This document shows, piece by piece, positions 1 through 8,061 of a stretch of 54,013 bases of DNA. The DNA is from Promethearchaeota archaeon. Lineage in GTDB: Archaea; Asgardarchaeota; Lokiarchaeia; Sigyniarchaeales; SOKP01. The first letter of the stretch is position 1; each line of letters begins with the position of its first letter. The position numbers were made by a program, and so were the translations under genes. The notes beneath the pieces were generated by a model. The model searched no databases, was not told the DNA's origin, and saw only the letters and a list, made by a program, of their open reading frames with translations. The DNA lies in assembly GCA_016839915.1 (NCBI GenBank), contig JAEOTH010000019.1, forward strand, positions 1 to 54,013, in the 5' to 3' direction.

Positions 1-431
1 GGATCATATTTATGAAGGAATACATAGATTGGGGGTTCAATCTCTAATTTCTTAAATTGCTCAATCACATCGCTAAAATAACTTATAGCTTCAGCGATTC
101 TTTCTTTATTTTGAACATCTATTACATAGATTGCAATTTCTGTTCCTTCAAAATATTTACCCGGGTTTTTCAAATAAGCAATTCGGTAAGCTAATTGGCC
201 TCCAAGATCCCATTCTGAGATTTCTTTACCCAAAAACTCGAACATTCTTCTTTGTGCCCCTCTCGTAGGGGAAAGGATAGCGATTTTTGAAAACTCTCGT
301 TGAAGTGATAAAATAATGCTCGTTTTTCCTGCATCATCAAGCCCCGTAAAAAGCAGTTTATTAGGTGCTGCTTCTACATCTTGTTCTTCTTTTTTCAGGT
401 ATAATATTGATTGTTTAAGATTCTTTTCCAA
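1..431 (-). CDS. Arf-like small GTPase, partial (C-terminus beyond the window)
   Basis: The 143 visible residues form the first part of a P-loop GTPase. About 26 residues of charged leader precede G1 (GLDDAGKTS); G3 is WDLGGQ, the Arf-type form, and HKYD fits the G4 position (usually NKxD). The start is TTG at 431, preceded by GGTGA and by an in-frame TGA at 443-441; no ATG is available in frame. Its G1 and G3 closely match the three-domain GTPase at 2276-3778, so a related C-terminal domain may lie outside the window. GTP binding is well supported; the pathway is unknown. Confidence 0.85.
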   Translation of the reverse strand, partial: MEKNLKQSILYLKKEEQDVEAAPNKLLFTGLDDAGKTSIILSLQREFSKIAILSPTRGAQRRMFEFLGKEISEWDLGGQLAYRIAYLKNPGKYFEGTEIAIYVIDVQNKERIAEAISYFSDVIEQFKKLEIEPPIYVFLHKYD

Positions 432-606
432 GGCTACATTTCACCACTTTTAAGGTAATAAAAGTAATTTGCATATAAATATATTCTTTCTTTTGTATGA
501 AATTAAAAATTATATTTTCTTTTTTTATATTTTGCAGTGATTATTGGTCTGTATAGATAATGGGTAATATCTAAATTCCTTTAAAAACAAACCCAAAAAA
601 TAAGAC

Positions 607-1131
607 TTATTTATTGTTTAATAATTCTTTTATCTTCATGATAGCTTCTTGAGGAGACTTTACTCCATAAATCATATCATTTCTTCGGTCATCTAACTTT
701 TGATTGGCTATTTTTGAAGACCATCCCTTAACATTAGACAATGCTACAATAGGTTTTTGGTAAATCCAAGCGAAACAGATTTCTGATAATGTACCTGCTT
801 TACCACTAATAGCTAGACATACATCACCCGTAAGGACAACAACAATGTTTCTCGCTTGTGAAAATGGACATGGAATAACAATATCTACATACTTATTTGC
901 TATTGATTTTTCTATGTGAGGAATTATTCCAATCGTTAATCCGTTTTCTTTTTTTGCCCCTTTACATACGGCTTCCATTACTCCAGAAAGCCCACCACAT
1001 GCTACTATAAATTTATTTTGAGCAAGTAACCTTCCGATTTCAAATGTTAATTTTTCAATTTCTTTATTAATTTCACTTGCTCCAATTATCGAGACTATTC
1101 CCTTAAATTTGTTCTTAAATTCAAAATTCAT
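607..1131 (-). CDS. LOG/lysine-decarboxylase-like Rossmann protein (TIGR00725 type)
   Basis: The 174-residue protein has the single Rossmann-like domain of the LOG/TIGR00725 group. It shows the start IVSIIGASE, the nucleotide-binding CGGLSGVMEA at about residues 45-54, and GTLSEI at about 113-118, equivalent to the family motif PGGxGTxxE. The PGG is replaced by SGK, so the catalytic phosphate loop is not canonical. Family members bind nucleotides or act as phosphoribohydrolases; the substrate here cannot be told. Start ATG at 1131. It is on the same strand as the AIR-synthase-like gene upstream, with an 87-base gap. Confidence 0.8.
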   Translation of the reverse strand: MNFEFKNKFKGIVSIIGASEINKEIEKLTFEIGRLLAQNKFIVACGGLSGVMEAVCKGAKKENGLTIGIIPHIEKSIANKYVDIVIPCPFSQARNIVVVLTGDVCLAISGKAGTLSEICFAWIYQKPIVALSNVKGWSSKIANQKLDDRRNDMIYGVKSPQEAIMKIKELLNNK

Positions 1132-1218
1132 TTAATTCAGACTCGTTTATTTCACTTTTTTTATTATTCTATGTAAAAATACTTTTAAGAGTTAGGAGTA
1201 ATCTTATTCTAAAAACCT

Positions 1219-2181
1219 TTAAAATCTAATTACATCAATGGATTCTACGCCATTGTTTATTTTTAAAAGATTTTTGTCTTCAATTATTTCTCCTATAACA
1301 TGGGCATCCATTCCATGCTCCTTAAATATTTCAATTACTTTTTTGCAATCATTTCTTCGAGTAGTTAAAATAAAAGATGTTGTCAAATACATCTTAATAT
1401 AGGTTTCTAAATCATAATTCTTATCACATAATTTAGGAGGAATTACAATCGTATTTATATCAATATCAGCGCCTACCTCTGAATATTGAATCATTTGTAA
1501 TAATGTCCCAAATATTCCTCCATTTGAGATATCTTTAGAAGCATTCACTAAATGATTTTTTGCCAAAACATTCATAGATTTTCTTTTCTTGAGCACTACT
1601 TCTGAAGGTTTAAATGTGGTTGTATCATAATGCAATTTACTGCCTTTTCCAATTCTCCCTTCAAAATCAACGGCTAAGATAATGTTATCATTTATTTGTG
1701 CTCCACCTGCTGAAATATAATCCTGTTTCTTTATTTCTCCAATCATTGTTGAACTTAACTCATAGCACTTACTATTAACATTCGTATGACCCCTTATAAT
1801 TGGTACTTGGAACTTATGTGATCCTTCACAAATTCCTTTTAAAATCTCATTACAAGTTTTAAGATCCTTTACAGAAATAATTATGCTTGCTGCTAGAGGA
1901 GTACCTCCACATGCATATATATCATCAACACTTACTAAAATAGAACTAAATCCAGCTCCATAAGGAAAATTCTCGATAAATTCAGTTCTTATTCTATCAG
2001 TCGTAATTAAGATTAGCTTCTCTTTATCTCCTACTGAAGCAGCATCTTCTCCAATATCAGTAAATATTTTGTTGCTTTTAAAAGAATTTCTATCAATGTA
2101 TTGTACAATAGGATTTATTTCCTTTTTTTCTATGATATTGGGGTTCTTTCTAATGCTTTCAGCAATTTTTTCTAGAAACAT
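1219..2181 (-). CDS. AIR synthase-related (PurM/SelD/ThiL superfamily) ATP-binding protein
   Basis: A 320-residue PurM-like protein. The N-terminal half carries the ATP/metal motifs GEDAASV (about 44-50), VSVDDIYACGGTPLAA (about 83-98) and GHTNVN (about 131-136). The C-terminal half carries KDISNGGIFGTLLQM, the usual second-domain glycine motif. It resembles AIR synthase-like proteins of the sll0787 or methanogenesis-marker-2 groups rather than true PurM, SelD or HypE. No selenocysteine or purine genes lie nearby, so the substrate is unknown. Start ATG at 2181, divergent from the GTPase gene at 2276. Confidence 0.75.
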   Translation of the reverse strand: MFLEKIAESIRKNPNIIEKKEINPIVQYIDRNSFKSNKIFTDIGEDAASVGDKEKLILITTDRIRTEFIENFPYGAGFSSILVSVDDIYACGGTPLAASIIISVKDLKTCNEILKGICEGSHKFQVPIIRGHTNVNSKCYELSSTMIGEIKKQDYISAGGAQINDNIILAVDFEGRIGKGSKLHYDTTTFKPSEVVLKKRKSMNVLAKNHLVNASKDISNGGIFGTLLQMIQYSEVGADIDINTIVIPPKLCDKNYDLETYIKMYLTTSFILTTRRNDCKKVIEIFKEHGMDAHVIGEIIEDKNLLKINNGVESIDVIRF

Positions 2182-2275
2182 CTATGAATTAAATATAAAG
2201 CTATTAATAATTAAATTTGCTTAAATTAAATTAAGATATAAAAAACTTAAAATTCAGACTTTATTATTCAAAATA

Positions 2276-3778
2276 ATGGAAGAATTACTTAAATCTTCAA
2301 TTGTCAAGGGATTTATCTTTAGTGTATACGGTGAGCTCGGCCCAACGCCAATTTACTCTTTTCCTAATTATTTTTCTGAAAAAGAGTTAAAAGAGAATAA
2401 TAAAAATACAAAACTAGAAGATGAACTAATTTTAACGTACAGAGATATAACTCAAATTTCTATAAAAAACTTAAGTCTGTTTATCAGCGATAAAATAATT
2501 ACTGAAGAAAAAGACCTACAAAAAATTCAATATTTCGCTATATTGCCCTATCCTGACTTTAAAGCAACATCTCTTACCTATTTCCATTTTATTAGAATAG
2601 ATTCTGAGAATTCTCCTATCCCAACTGCATTTTCTATATTGGTTGAAGAAAATAGCCGTAGTTTTTTATATAACAACATCAACCGAATAAAACCAATCGT
2701 GTTTGAATTTTTTAAAAATTTTGATACTGTTATAAGTAAAACATACCCTCCACGAGAAGAAATACAGGATAAATTTCAAGATTTATTGTCAAAAATAATC
2801 GAAATAGAACAAAGTCCTTCTACTCCTGTTACAACTCATAGGAAGATGAAGATATTATTTGCAGGATTGGATGATTCAGGTAAAACCAGCTTTCTCCTTT
2901 CAGTAGATCGCAAATACAGTAAATTGATTGGCCTTAAACCAACTGTCGGAGCAAGTATTAAATCTATTGAAGCTTTAGGGGCAACTATATTTCTATGGGA
3001 TTTAGGTGGACAGAAAAGATTTCGAGAGAAATACATTGATAAAGCGGAAATTTATTTATATGAAGCAGATTTATTGTTTTACTTTATTGACATTAAGAAC
3101 AAATCTAGGTTTGATGAAAGTATTGAATATCTCCAAAACCTAAAAGGTGTGATAAAAGATTTCAATCAACACACACCAATTGTATATATTCTCTCAAAAG
3201 GAGACTCAGATGTCTTAGATTCGCAAGAAATTAAAGACAACATTGAATTCATTAAAAATAAATTAGATGAAATTAACGAACATGAACCTTTTGATATTTA
3301 TATTACGAGTATCTTTCAAATTTTTACTATTTTACGAGCCTTCTCCTCAGGTATTTCAAAATTAAGTCCAAATAGAGATTTGATAAATCACAATCTTAAA
3401 AATTTCTCTTTAATGACAGATACTTATTTAACACTATTGTTAAGTATCGATGGGTTAGTGCTTGCGGACTTCTACGGTACTCAAGCAATAGAATTAACCA
3501 AAATGCCGAAATCAGAAGTAGTAAATGTTTTCGAAGTTACTGCTCCTCAATTTGCAGTGTTGTTTAAAATATTTGCTAGATTTAAAGCATTGAAGCAAGA
3601 TGAAGCAATATTTAAGGTCGCAAATTCAGTAATCCTTTTTCGACGAATACAAATTGAAGATAATTTTATGTTCTTTTTATTTTTAGTAGATAATGAAGAT
3701 AAAAAAGAATTAATAAAAACAGAATTAAAAAGCTTCTTGAATTATACTCAAGACCTGCTATTACGTTATATTGCCTAA
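2276..3778 (+). CDS. Three-domain GTPase: longin-like N-domain, Arf-like GTPase, roadblock-like C-domain
   Basis: A 500-residue protein. Residues 1-155 form an N-terminal domain with an early GPTPIYSFP and a later ILPYPDF, which aligns with the N-domains of the GTPases at 13756 and 16605. Residues 192-350 are an Arf-like GTPase: G1 GLDDSGKTS (K203), G3 WDLGGQ (241-246), G4 SKGD (307-310). Residues about 375-500 begin TLLLSIDGLVLADF and look like a roadblock/longin fold; that assignment is by pattern only. There is no C-terminal Cys for prenylation. An AT-rich ATATAAAA stretch lies about 35 bases before the ATG. A role as membrane or complex switch, as for Rag/Ragulator or SR-type proteins, is inference. 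Confidence 0.85.
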   Translation: MEELLKSSIVKGFIFSVYGELGPTPIYSFPNYFSEKELKENNKNTKLEDELILTYRDITQISIKNLSLFISDKIITEEKDLQKIQYFAILPYPDFKATSLTYFHFIRIDSENSPIPTAFSILVEENSRSFLYNNINRIKPIVFEFFKNFDTVISKTYPPREEIQDKFQDLLSKIIEIEQSPSTPVTTHRKMKILFAGLDDSGKTSFLLSVDRKYSKLIGLKPTVGASIKSIEALGATIFLWDLGGQKRFREKYIDKAEIYLYEADLLFYFIDIKNKSRFDESIEYLQNLKGVIKDFNQHTPIVYILSKGDSDVLDSQEIKDNIEFIKNKLDEINEHEPFDIYITSIFQIFTILRAFSSGISKLSPNRDLINHNLKNFSLMTDTYLTLLLSIDGLVLADFYGTQAIELTKMPKSEVVNVFEVTAPQFAVLFKIFARFKALKQDEAIFKVANSVILFRRIQIEDNFMFFLFLVDNEDKKELIKTELKSFLNYTQDLLLRYIA

Positions 3779-3860
3779 AAAAACTCTTATTTTCTTGTCA
3801 TGAGATATATTAAATTTGAATCCTTATAAGATATACATAATTGTAACACAAAAAACGAAG

Positions 3861-4031
3861 ATGAGCGAGATTTCTGAAAAGAAACCAATGTCTAGAGAGA
3901 AGAGAATATGATCAGACTTAATAGCAATACTATACTTGATAAATGGAGGATTAAAAACAAGCTCTTTATTATCTCTTACAAAAAGTGCAGCAATCGGTAA
4001 TATATATTCTACCCATAACTCCCAAAGTTAA
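3861..4031 (+). pseudogene. Remnant of a small winged-helix gene with in-frame TGA
   Basis: One reading frame runs from ATG 3861 to TAA 4031 with a single TGA at 3909-3911. It reads MSEISEKKPMSREKRI, stop, then SDLIAILYLINGGLKTSSLL and about 19 more residues. The stop sits where archaeal winged-helix proteins of the HTH_45 type often have an aromatic residue, so a TGG to TGA change is possible. It is much shorter than a working wHTH protein, so I read it as decayed. The rest of the 450-base gap (3779-4230) is AT-rich and shows nothing else, apart from a run of about 16 A at 4200-4216. Confidence 0.4.
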
Positions 4032-4230
4032 TATTTTCACTTTTAACATTCAATAAAACTTAGATTTTTAACTTTATAATTATAAGACAATTTAAATTAA
4101 TAACAAAAAATCTTTTCTTAAATTTTTTGATAATTTTTATTTAAGATTAATGCAAAATAAGATATGCATTATTCAATCTGTTAAAAAATATAATAATTTT
4201 TTAAAAAAAAAAAAAAAGAGTGATTAAAAA

Positions 4231-4755
4231 ATGTCAGGAAGTAGAAGTTCAGCTTTAGGTGTTATTGCCTTGATAATAGGAGCGACTGGGTTAGGTTTAG
4301 CGCTATTTAACATTTTTACGTCAATTATTAATACAGATATAGCTCCAGTTACTCAAGCAAGAGCATATGTGGACAGCTCTTATTTAATATCAGCAGGTTC
4401 ATGGCAAACTATCAATTTTAATTTAGAGACTTTTGATTCTGGAAATAATTTCGATCTTAGTATTGATAGATATACCGCACCTATAGCTGGTTATTATGTT
4501 ATAAATAGTAGAGTTTCTTATAATAATCCCCAAGATGGAGAATCTTTTTTGCTTGCAATTCGAATTAATAGCATACAAGTGAGTACAGCAATGGTTCATG
4601 CATCAAATACTCATTCAATATCCGTAAGCGTATCAGAGATAAGATGGTTAGATGCGAATGATAATATTGACTCTAGAACATATCACTACGGCGGCGGTGA
4701 TAGAATGATTTATGGTGGTTCACTGAACACTTTTATTTCAATAAGCTTATTGTAG
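4231..4755 (+). CDS. Membrane-anchored C1q/TNF-like jelly-roll protein
   Basis: A 174-residue protein. Residues about 8-32 form one hydrophobic segment (ALGVIALIIGATGLGLALF), probably an N-terminal anchor. Residues 43-174 resemble a C1q-type beta jelly roll: ARAYVDSS, WQTINFNLETFDSG, then YTAPIAGYYVINSRVSY, SFLLAIRIN and the closing strand GGSLNTFISISLL. Such domains usually trimerise and sit outside the cell. GAGTGAT 9-15 bases before the ATG is a good ribosome site. No sorting signal for the nearby archaeosortase is visible at its C-terminus. A surface role is inference from family. Confidence 0.75.
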   Translation: MSGSRSSALGVIALIIGATGLGLALFNIFTSIINTDIAPVTQARAYVDSSYLISAGSWQTINFNLETFDSGNNFDLSIDRYTAPIAGYYVINSRVSYNNPQDGESFLLAIRINSIQVSTAMVHASNTHSISVSVSEIRWLDANDNIDSRTYHYGGGDRMIYGGSLNTFISISLL

Positions 4756-4758
4756 GGT

Positions 4759-5055
4759 TTAAATGGTATCAAATTTTCCTTCTTTATTGAGGCCTGATAG
4801 ACATCTATAACCAATGTCCGATGGGGATTTTGGTTTTAATTCATCAAGGGTTACTAATTGAGTTATATTTCCACATTGTGTTTTCTCAAATTGCTTTAAA
4901 AATTGTATAGCCTTATAATTATTAATTCCAGGATATAATCTATTGATTTTATATAGTACTGCGTTCATTGGATCTATAATTATAATGTAGATCCAAAAAA
5001 GAAATAAAAGAGATAAAGAAAAAGAATATGTTGGTATTGTAGAGAAGACTTTCAA
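4759..5055 (-). CDS. Small protein with one membrane segment, unknown
   Basis: A 98-codon frame begins at TTG 5055, 13 bases after the stop of the MtrH-like gene, so it could be its operon partner. It has an N-terminal hydrophobic stretch (SLSLLFLFWIYIIIIDP) and then a soluble part with two cysteines. I recognise no family. There is no convincing ribosome site, and a second 39-codon frame begins ATG 5068 in another phase. The gene may be decayed or misread at its 5' end. Confidence 0.35.
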   Translation of the reverse strand: MKVFSTIPTYSFSLSLLFLFWIYIIIIDPMNAVLYKINRLYPGINNYKAIQFLKQFEKTQCGNITQLVTLDELKPKSPSDIGYRCLSGLNKEGKFDTI

Positions 5056-5068
5056 GATTTTTTTTCAT

Positions 5069-5971
5069 TTAGAAAATAACTTTTAAAGGACTTTTTTCAG
5101 AAATTTTATGTCGCTTAACTCTTTTTTGATAATAAGAATTAACTCCAGAAATTAAAGCAATTGAAGGAACAACACATTTAGCGAATTTTATAGGACCAAA
5201 CAATATAAAATCACTAGGAGCAGCTGCACAATAAGTCATAATAGAAGCAATTGCTCCGCATCGAACGGTTTCACCATATTTTTTTACAAAATTCCAGCCA
5301 AAAATCGCATTAGCAGGAGCAAACCCAGTCGGTAATCCTAGTTCTTTTTTTACTAATCCAGTTGTTTCGAAATTGATGGAAATTGATGGTAAATCTAATA
5401 CAGCGGTATCTACAATATAATTATCAATATTTGCTTTTTCTGTTTTAGGAATTAGAATTTCCTTCAAAAATGTTAGTTTCTGCTGTGGGAATATATATTT
5501 ATTCCCAAATGTTAATAACACAGCATTCTTGACTCCAATTTCTTTCAACTTTTCTAAATTATCATCACTAGTATTCTCATCAATACTATTTAATATAGCT
5601 CTGTCTAATAATCCCTTTTCTTGTAATCCTTTCATAGCTGGTATTCTTGAAGAATCATTCAGCCCGTCAACTAGAAACGGATATTCCACGTTATCTGCTA
5701 TAAACTCACATTCTTTTATTAGGGCTTCGGGATATGACCCAACAACATCAATTACTCCTTGTAATTGCGTTTCTTCGATAATTTCTGTAAAATCATTTAA
5801 TTCTTGTTCGAGAATACCTTTATCGAATCTACCGGTTTTTTCATCTAATAATGCGGCATGTTTTGCATAAAATACGGTTGCTATCATAACAATTGGATTT
5901 TCACCTGGCTGACCACCGAATTTTACATTACCCACTTCGATTGTTTTCTGTGCAGTTTTAAAATTCAACAT
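5069..5971 (-). CDS. MtrH-like corrinoid/tetrahydropterin methyltransferase
   Basis: A 300-residue TIM-barrel protein of the MtrH family. The N-terminus has the signature VKFGGQPGENPIVMIATVFY; further markers are DVVGSYPEAL and GLPTGFAPANAIFGWN. In methanogens MtrH moves methyl groups between tetrahydromethanopterin and a corrinoid protein in the Mtr complex. No other mtr gene and no corrinoid protein is in this window. In Asgard genomes and many bacteria lone MtrH homologues are thought to work with other methyltransferase systems. Start ATG at 5971. Confidence 0.85.
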   Translation of the reverse strand: MLNFKTAQKTIEVGNVKFGGQPGENPIVMIATVFYAKHAALLDEKTGRFDKGILEQELNDFTEIIEETQLQGVIDVVGSYPEALIKECEFIADNVEYPFLVDGLNDSSRIPAMKGLQEKGLLDRAILNSIDENTSDDNLEKLKEIGVKNAVLLTFGNKYIFPQQKLTFLKEILIPKTEKANIDNYIVDTAVLDLPSISINFETTGLVKKELGLPTGFAPANAIFGWNFVKKYGETVRCGAIASIMTYCAAAPSDFILFGPIKFAKCVVPSIALISGVNSYYQKRVKRHKISEKSPLKVIF

Positions 5972-6030
5972 AATTCAATTAAAATGCTATTTATTATTAA
6001 ATTTGATTACTTAAAAGTAGATAAAATTTA

Positions 6031-6918
6031 CTAACTCTCCTTTTTAAAAGGTTTATCTAGCATTAATTGTTCAATAAATTTTGAAGTCTTTTCAGTTGGA
6101 ATAACTAAATAATCTCCATCAATCATATACCCAAAATCTTCTGACCATACAGAAATTTCTCTTAAAAAATTCTTTTTCTCCATTCTTAAAATTTTACGCA
6201 TTGATCTTAATTTTGCTTTATTTGTTTTTTCCACCATTTCTTTTACGGATAATTTCCTTTTTTGCTTTATAGGTTCACTTATAAGAGTTCCAGTATATAT
6301 TATTGATAAAATAAATTCTGGAATCCACTTATGCATTAATAAAACAATAATTGCTGCTATAAAAGAACTCGCAGCACTTATAGAGACATGAATATCATTC
6401 CATGAATACCCTATGTAATATAAATCAATTTGAATTAACATACGAATAATATTTACAACGTAAAATATAAATGAGGAAACTATAAGTGATTTTGTTTTCC
6501 TCCATATAATATCTGCTTTTGTGTCTCTATCTTGGCTATGAGGTGTAAACAGAATAATACCTGCGAAGATACATATCGCCTGGATTCCAGTGCAGAAGGT
6601 CTCAAAATATATTGGATTTTTGCCAGGAATAAAAAATCTCCAATCATATATGTCACTTGGAGCGAATTGAGCTTCCGCACCCATATTGAAAAATAAATTT
6701 AGGAAATACACCGTTTGTTTGACTACAATTTCGTGCAACCAGTAATTAATTCTCAAATCAAAGAATAAATATATAAGAAAAGCTGAAATTGGTGCTCCAA
6801 TTGCGAATAAAATTAGAGATCTAATAGAAAAAATATATTTTTTTTCATTATATTCGATAATAGGTTTCTTTTTATTAGACCATCCCTTAAATTTTTGCAT
6901 CTCTACTCTCCTCTTCAT
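6031..6918 (-). CDS. Archaeosortase/exosortase family membrane protease
   Basis: A 295-residue multi-pass protein. The catalytic set of the family is present: Cys109 in ETFCTGIQA, Arg159 in VNIIRM and His177 in NDIHVSIS, each at or near a membrane helix. Archaeosortases cut C-terminal sorting signals of surface proteins and transfer them to a lipid-type anchor. After the last helix (about 205-215) there is an extra basic cytosolic tail of about 80 residues. The start is ATG 6918, or the second ATG at 6900; either overlaps the preceding gene, which suggests coupled translation. No PGF-CTERM-like target is visible in the window. Confidence 0.85.
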   Translation of the reverse strand: MKRRVEMQKFKGWSNKKKPIIEYNEKKYIFSIRSLILFAIGAPISAFLIYLFFDLRINYWLHEIVVKQTVYFLNLFFNMGAEAQFAPSDIYDWRFFIPGKNPIYFETFCTGIQAICIFAGIILFTPHSQDRDTKADIIWRKTKSLIVSSFIFYVVNIIRMLIQIDLYYIGYSWNDIHVSISAASSFIAAIIVLLMHKWIPEFILSIIYTGTLISEPIKQKRKLSVKEMVEKTNKAKLRSMRKILRMEKKNFLREISVWSEDFGYMIDGDYLVIPTEKTSKFIEQLMLDKPFKKES

Positions 6919-7120
6919 CAGTTATCTGCTTCGTGTAATAGTGAAACCTATCTAATATTATGTAATTAAGAATAATTAATAAGGGAATCATTATAAATCC
7001 GAGATTCATAAAACTCTCTGACTGTAGTAAGGGTATTGATAAACCAATAACGAACGCAAATAATAAGTTAAGTGTGAAAATTATCCAGATCAATATTTTT
7101 TTTTTTATTATTTGCTTCAT
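6887..7120 (-). CDS. Small two-helix membrane protein upstream of the archaeosortase
   Basis: A 77-residue protein with two hydrophobic segments (IWIIFTLNLLFAFVIGLSIP and LGFIMIPLLIILNYIIL) and a charged C-terminal tail. Its 3' end overlaps the archaeosortase start by 32 bases, so the two form an operon. I chose ATG 7120: TATATTAAAA lies about 20-28 bases upstream, which fits a leaderless transcript. A longer in-frame version begins at TTG 7156. The family is not recognised; an accessory role to the sortase is inferred only from position. Confidence 0.6.
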   Translation of the reverse strand: MKQIIKKKILIWIIFTLNLLFAFVIGLSIPLLQSESFMNLGFIMIPLLIILNYIILDRFHYYTKQITDEEESRDAKI

Positions 7121-7346
7121 AATGAATGGTTCTAATGTTTTAATATACGGGTACAAATTATGCTTTATTAAAAATTTTTATTAGAAAGGTTATAATGTAA
7201 AAATATTTTTCGCTTTTGGATCTTGTTCAAAACGCATTTAGTTATGGTTTTTCCTAATTTTGAGAGGAAAAGTAGAATTAAATACAATGTCAACTTAATA
7301 ACTTAATGTATTTAATTAGAAGTAAGAAAATTTTTGGAGTCCATTG

Positions 7347-7946
7347 ATGGTTCTCGATGTAACACCAGAAGATGACATTAGAAGCTTAACTTATGTTATT
7401 CAAAATATTGTTGTTAAAGCGTCATTAAATGTAGAGAAAAATCTTGATTTAAACAAGATCTTAGGGAATTTAAAGAATACTGAATACAATTCAGGGCGCT
7501 TTCCAGGACTTTTTATAAGATTTAAACATCCAAAGTGCGTAATTATTGTTTTTAGAAATGGTAAACTGATTTTAACTGGATTAAAATTATTTGATCAAAT
7601 TAATTTGGCTTTAACGCGGTTGGTTTTGAAATTTAATGAAATTTTTGAGTTTCATATAGATATTAATTCAATACAGCCCAAAGTAGTAAATATAGTAATC
7701 ACAGCAAACTTCTATAAGCAAATTAATTTAGATTTGGCAGCACTAAAACTAAATAACACCATATATGAACCCGAGGTTTTTCCAGGTTTAATATATCATT
7801 CATTAACTCCCACAAAGTCAGTATTTCTGATATTTAGTACAGGCAAAATAGTTTTTACAGGAGTACGTGAAAAAAAAGTTATTAAACCCGCTTTAGTAAA
7901 TCTTGGTCGTTTACTGAATGATGAAAATTTATTTGTAGTATCTTAA
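7347..7946 (+). CDS. tbp: TATA-binding protein (TBP), divergent
   Basis: A 199-residue protein made of the two TBP half repeats. Repeat 1 has IQNIVVKASL, FPGLFIRFKHPK and FRNGKLILTGLK. Repeat 2 has VVNIVITANF, YEPEVFPGLIYHSL and FSTGKIVFTGVRE. The two FPGL loops and two GK-(L/I)-x-(L/F)-TG strands are diagnostic. TBP binds the TATA box and recruits TFB and RNA polymerase. ATG 7347 is preceded by GGAG at 7336-7339; TTG 7344 is the alternative start. The 190-base gap upstream shows only AT-rich DNA. Confidence 0.92.
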   Translation: MVLDVTPEDDIRSLTYVIQNIVVKASLNVEKNLDLNKILGNLKNTEYNSGRFPGLFIRFKHPKCVIIVFRNGKLILTGLKLFDQINLALTRLVLKFNEIFEFHIDINSIQPKVVNIVITANFYKQINLDLAALKLNNTIYEPEVFPGLIYHSLTPTKSVFLIFSTGKIVFTGVREKKVIKPALVNLGRLLNDENLFVVS

Positions 7947-7981
7947 AGATTCAAATTTATTTATTCAGAATAAAAATAACA

Positions 7982-7989
7982 TTTTTTTT
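7982..7989 (+). terminator. T-run after tbp
   Basis: Eight T in a row lie 35 bases after the tbp stop. Archaeal RNA polymerase can terminate at such runs without a hairpin. Weak evidence in AT-rich DNA. Confidence 0.3.
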
Positions 7990-8061
7990 CTAGATTGAAT
8001 TCTTATTTCTCAAACCGATTTTATAACATTATATCTTTACAAATATTAAGTGAAGTTTTAA

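Noticed and set aside
4200-4216. Run of about 16 A as a slippery or regulatory tract
   Set aside because: Such runs are common in this AT-rich DNA and in assemblies; a ribosome site directly follows it, and nothing shows function.
5066-5068. ATG starting a 39-codon frame in another phase at the 5' end of the small gene after mtrH
   Set aside because: The frame is low-complexity and has no ribosome site; the longer frame from 5055 looks slightly more gene-like, though both are weak.
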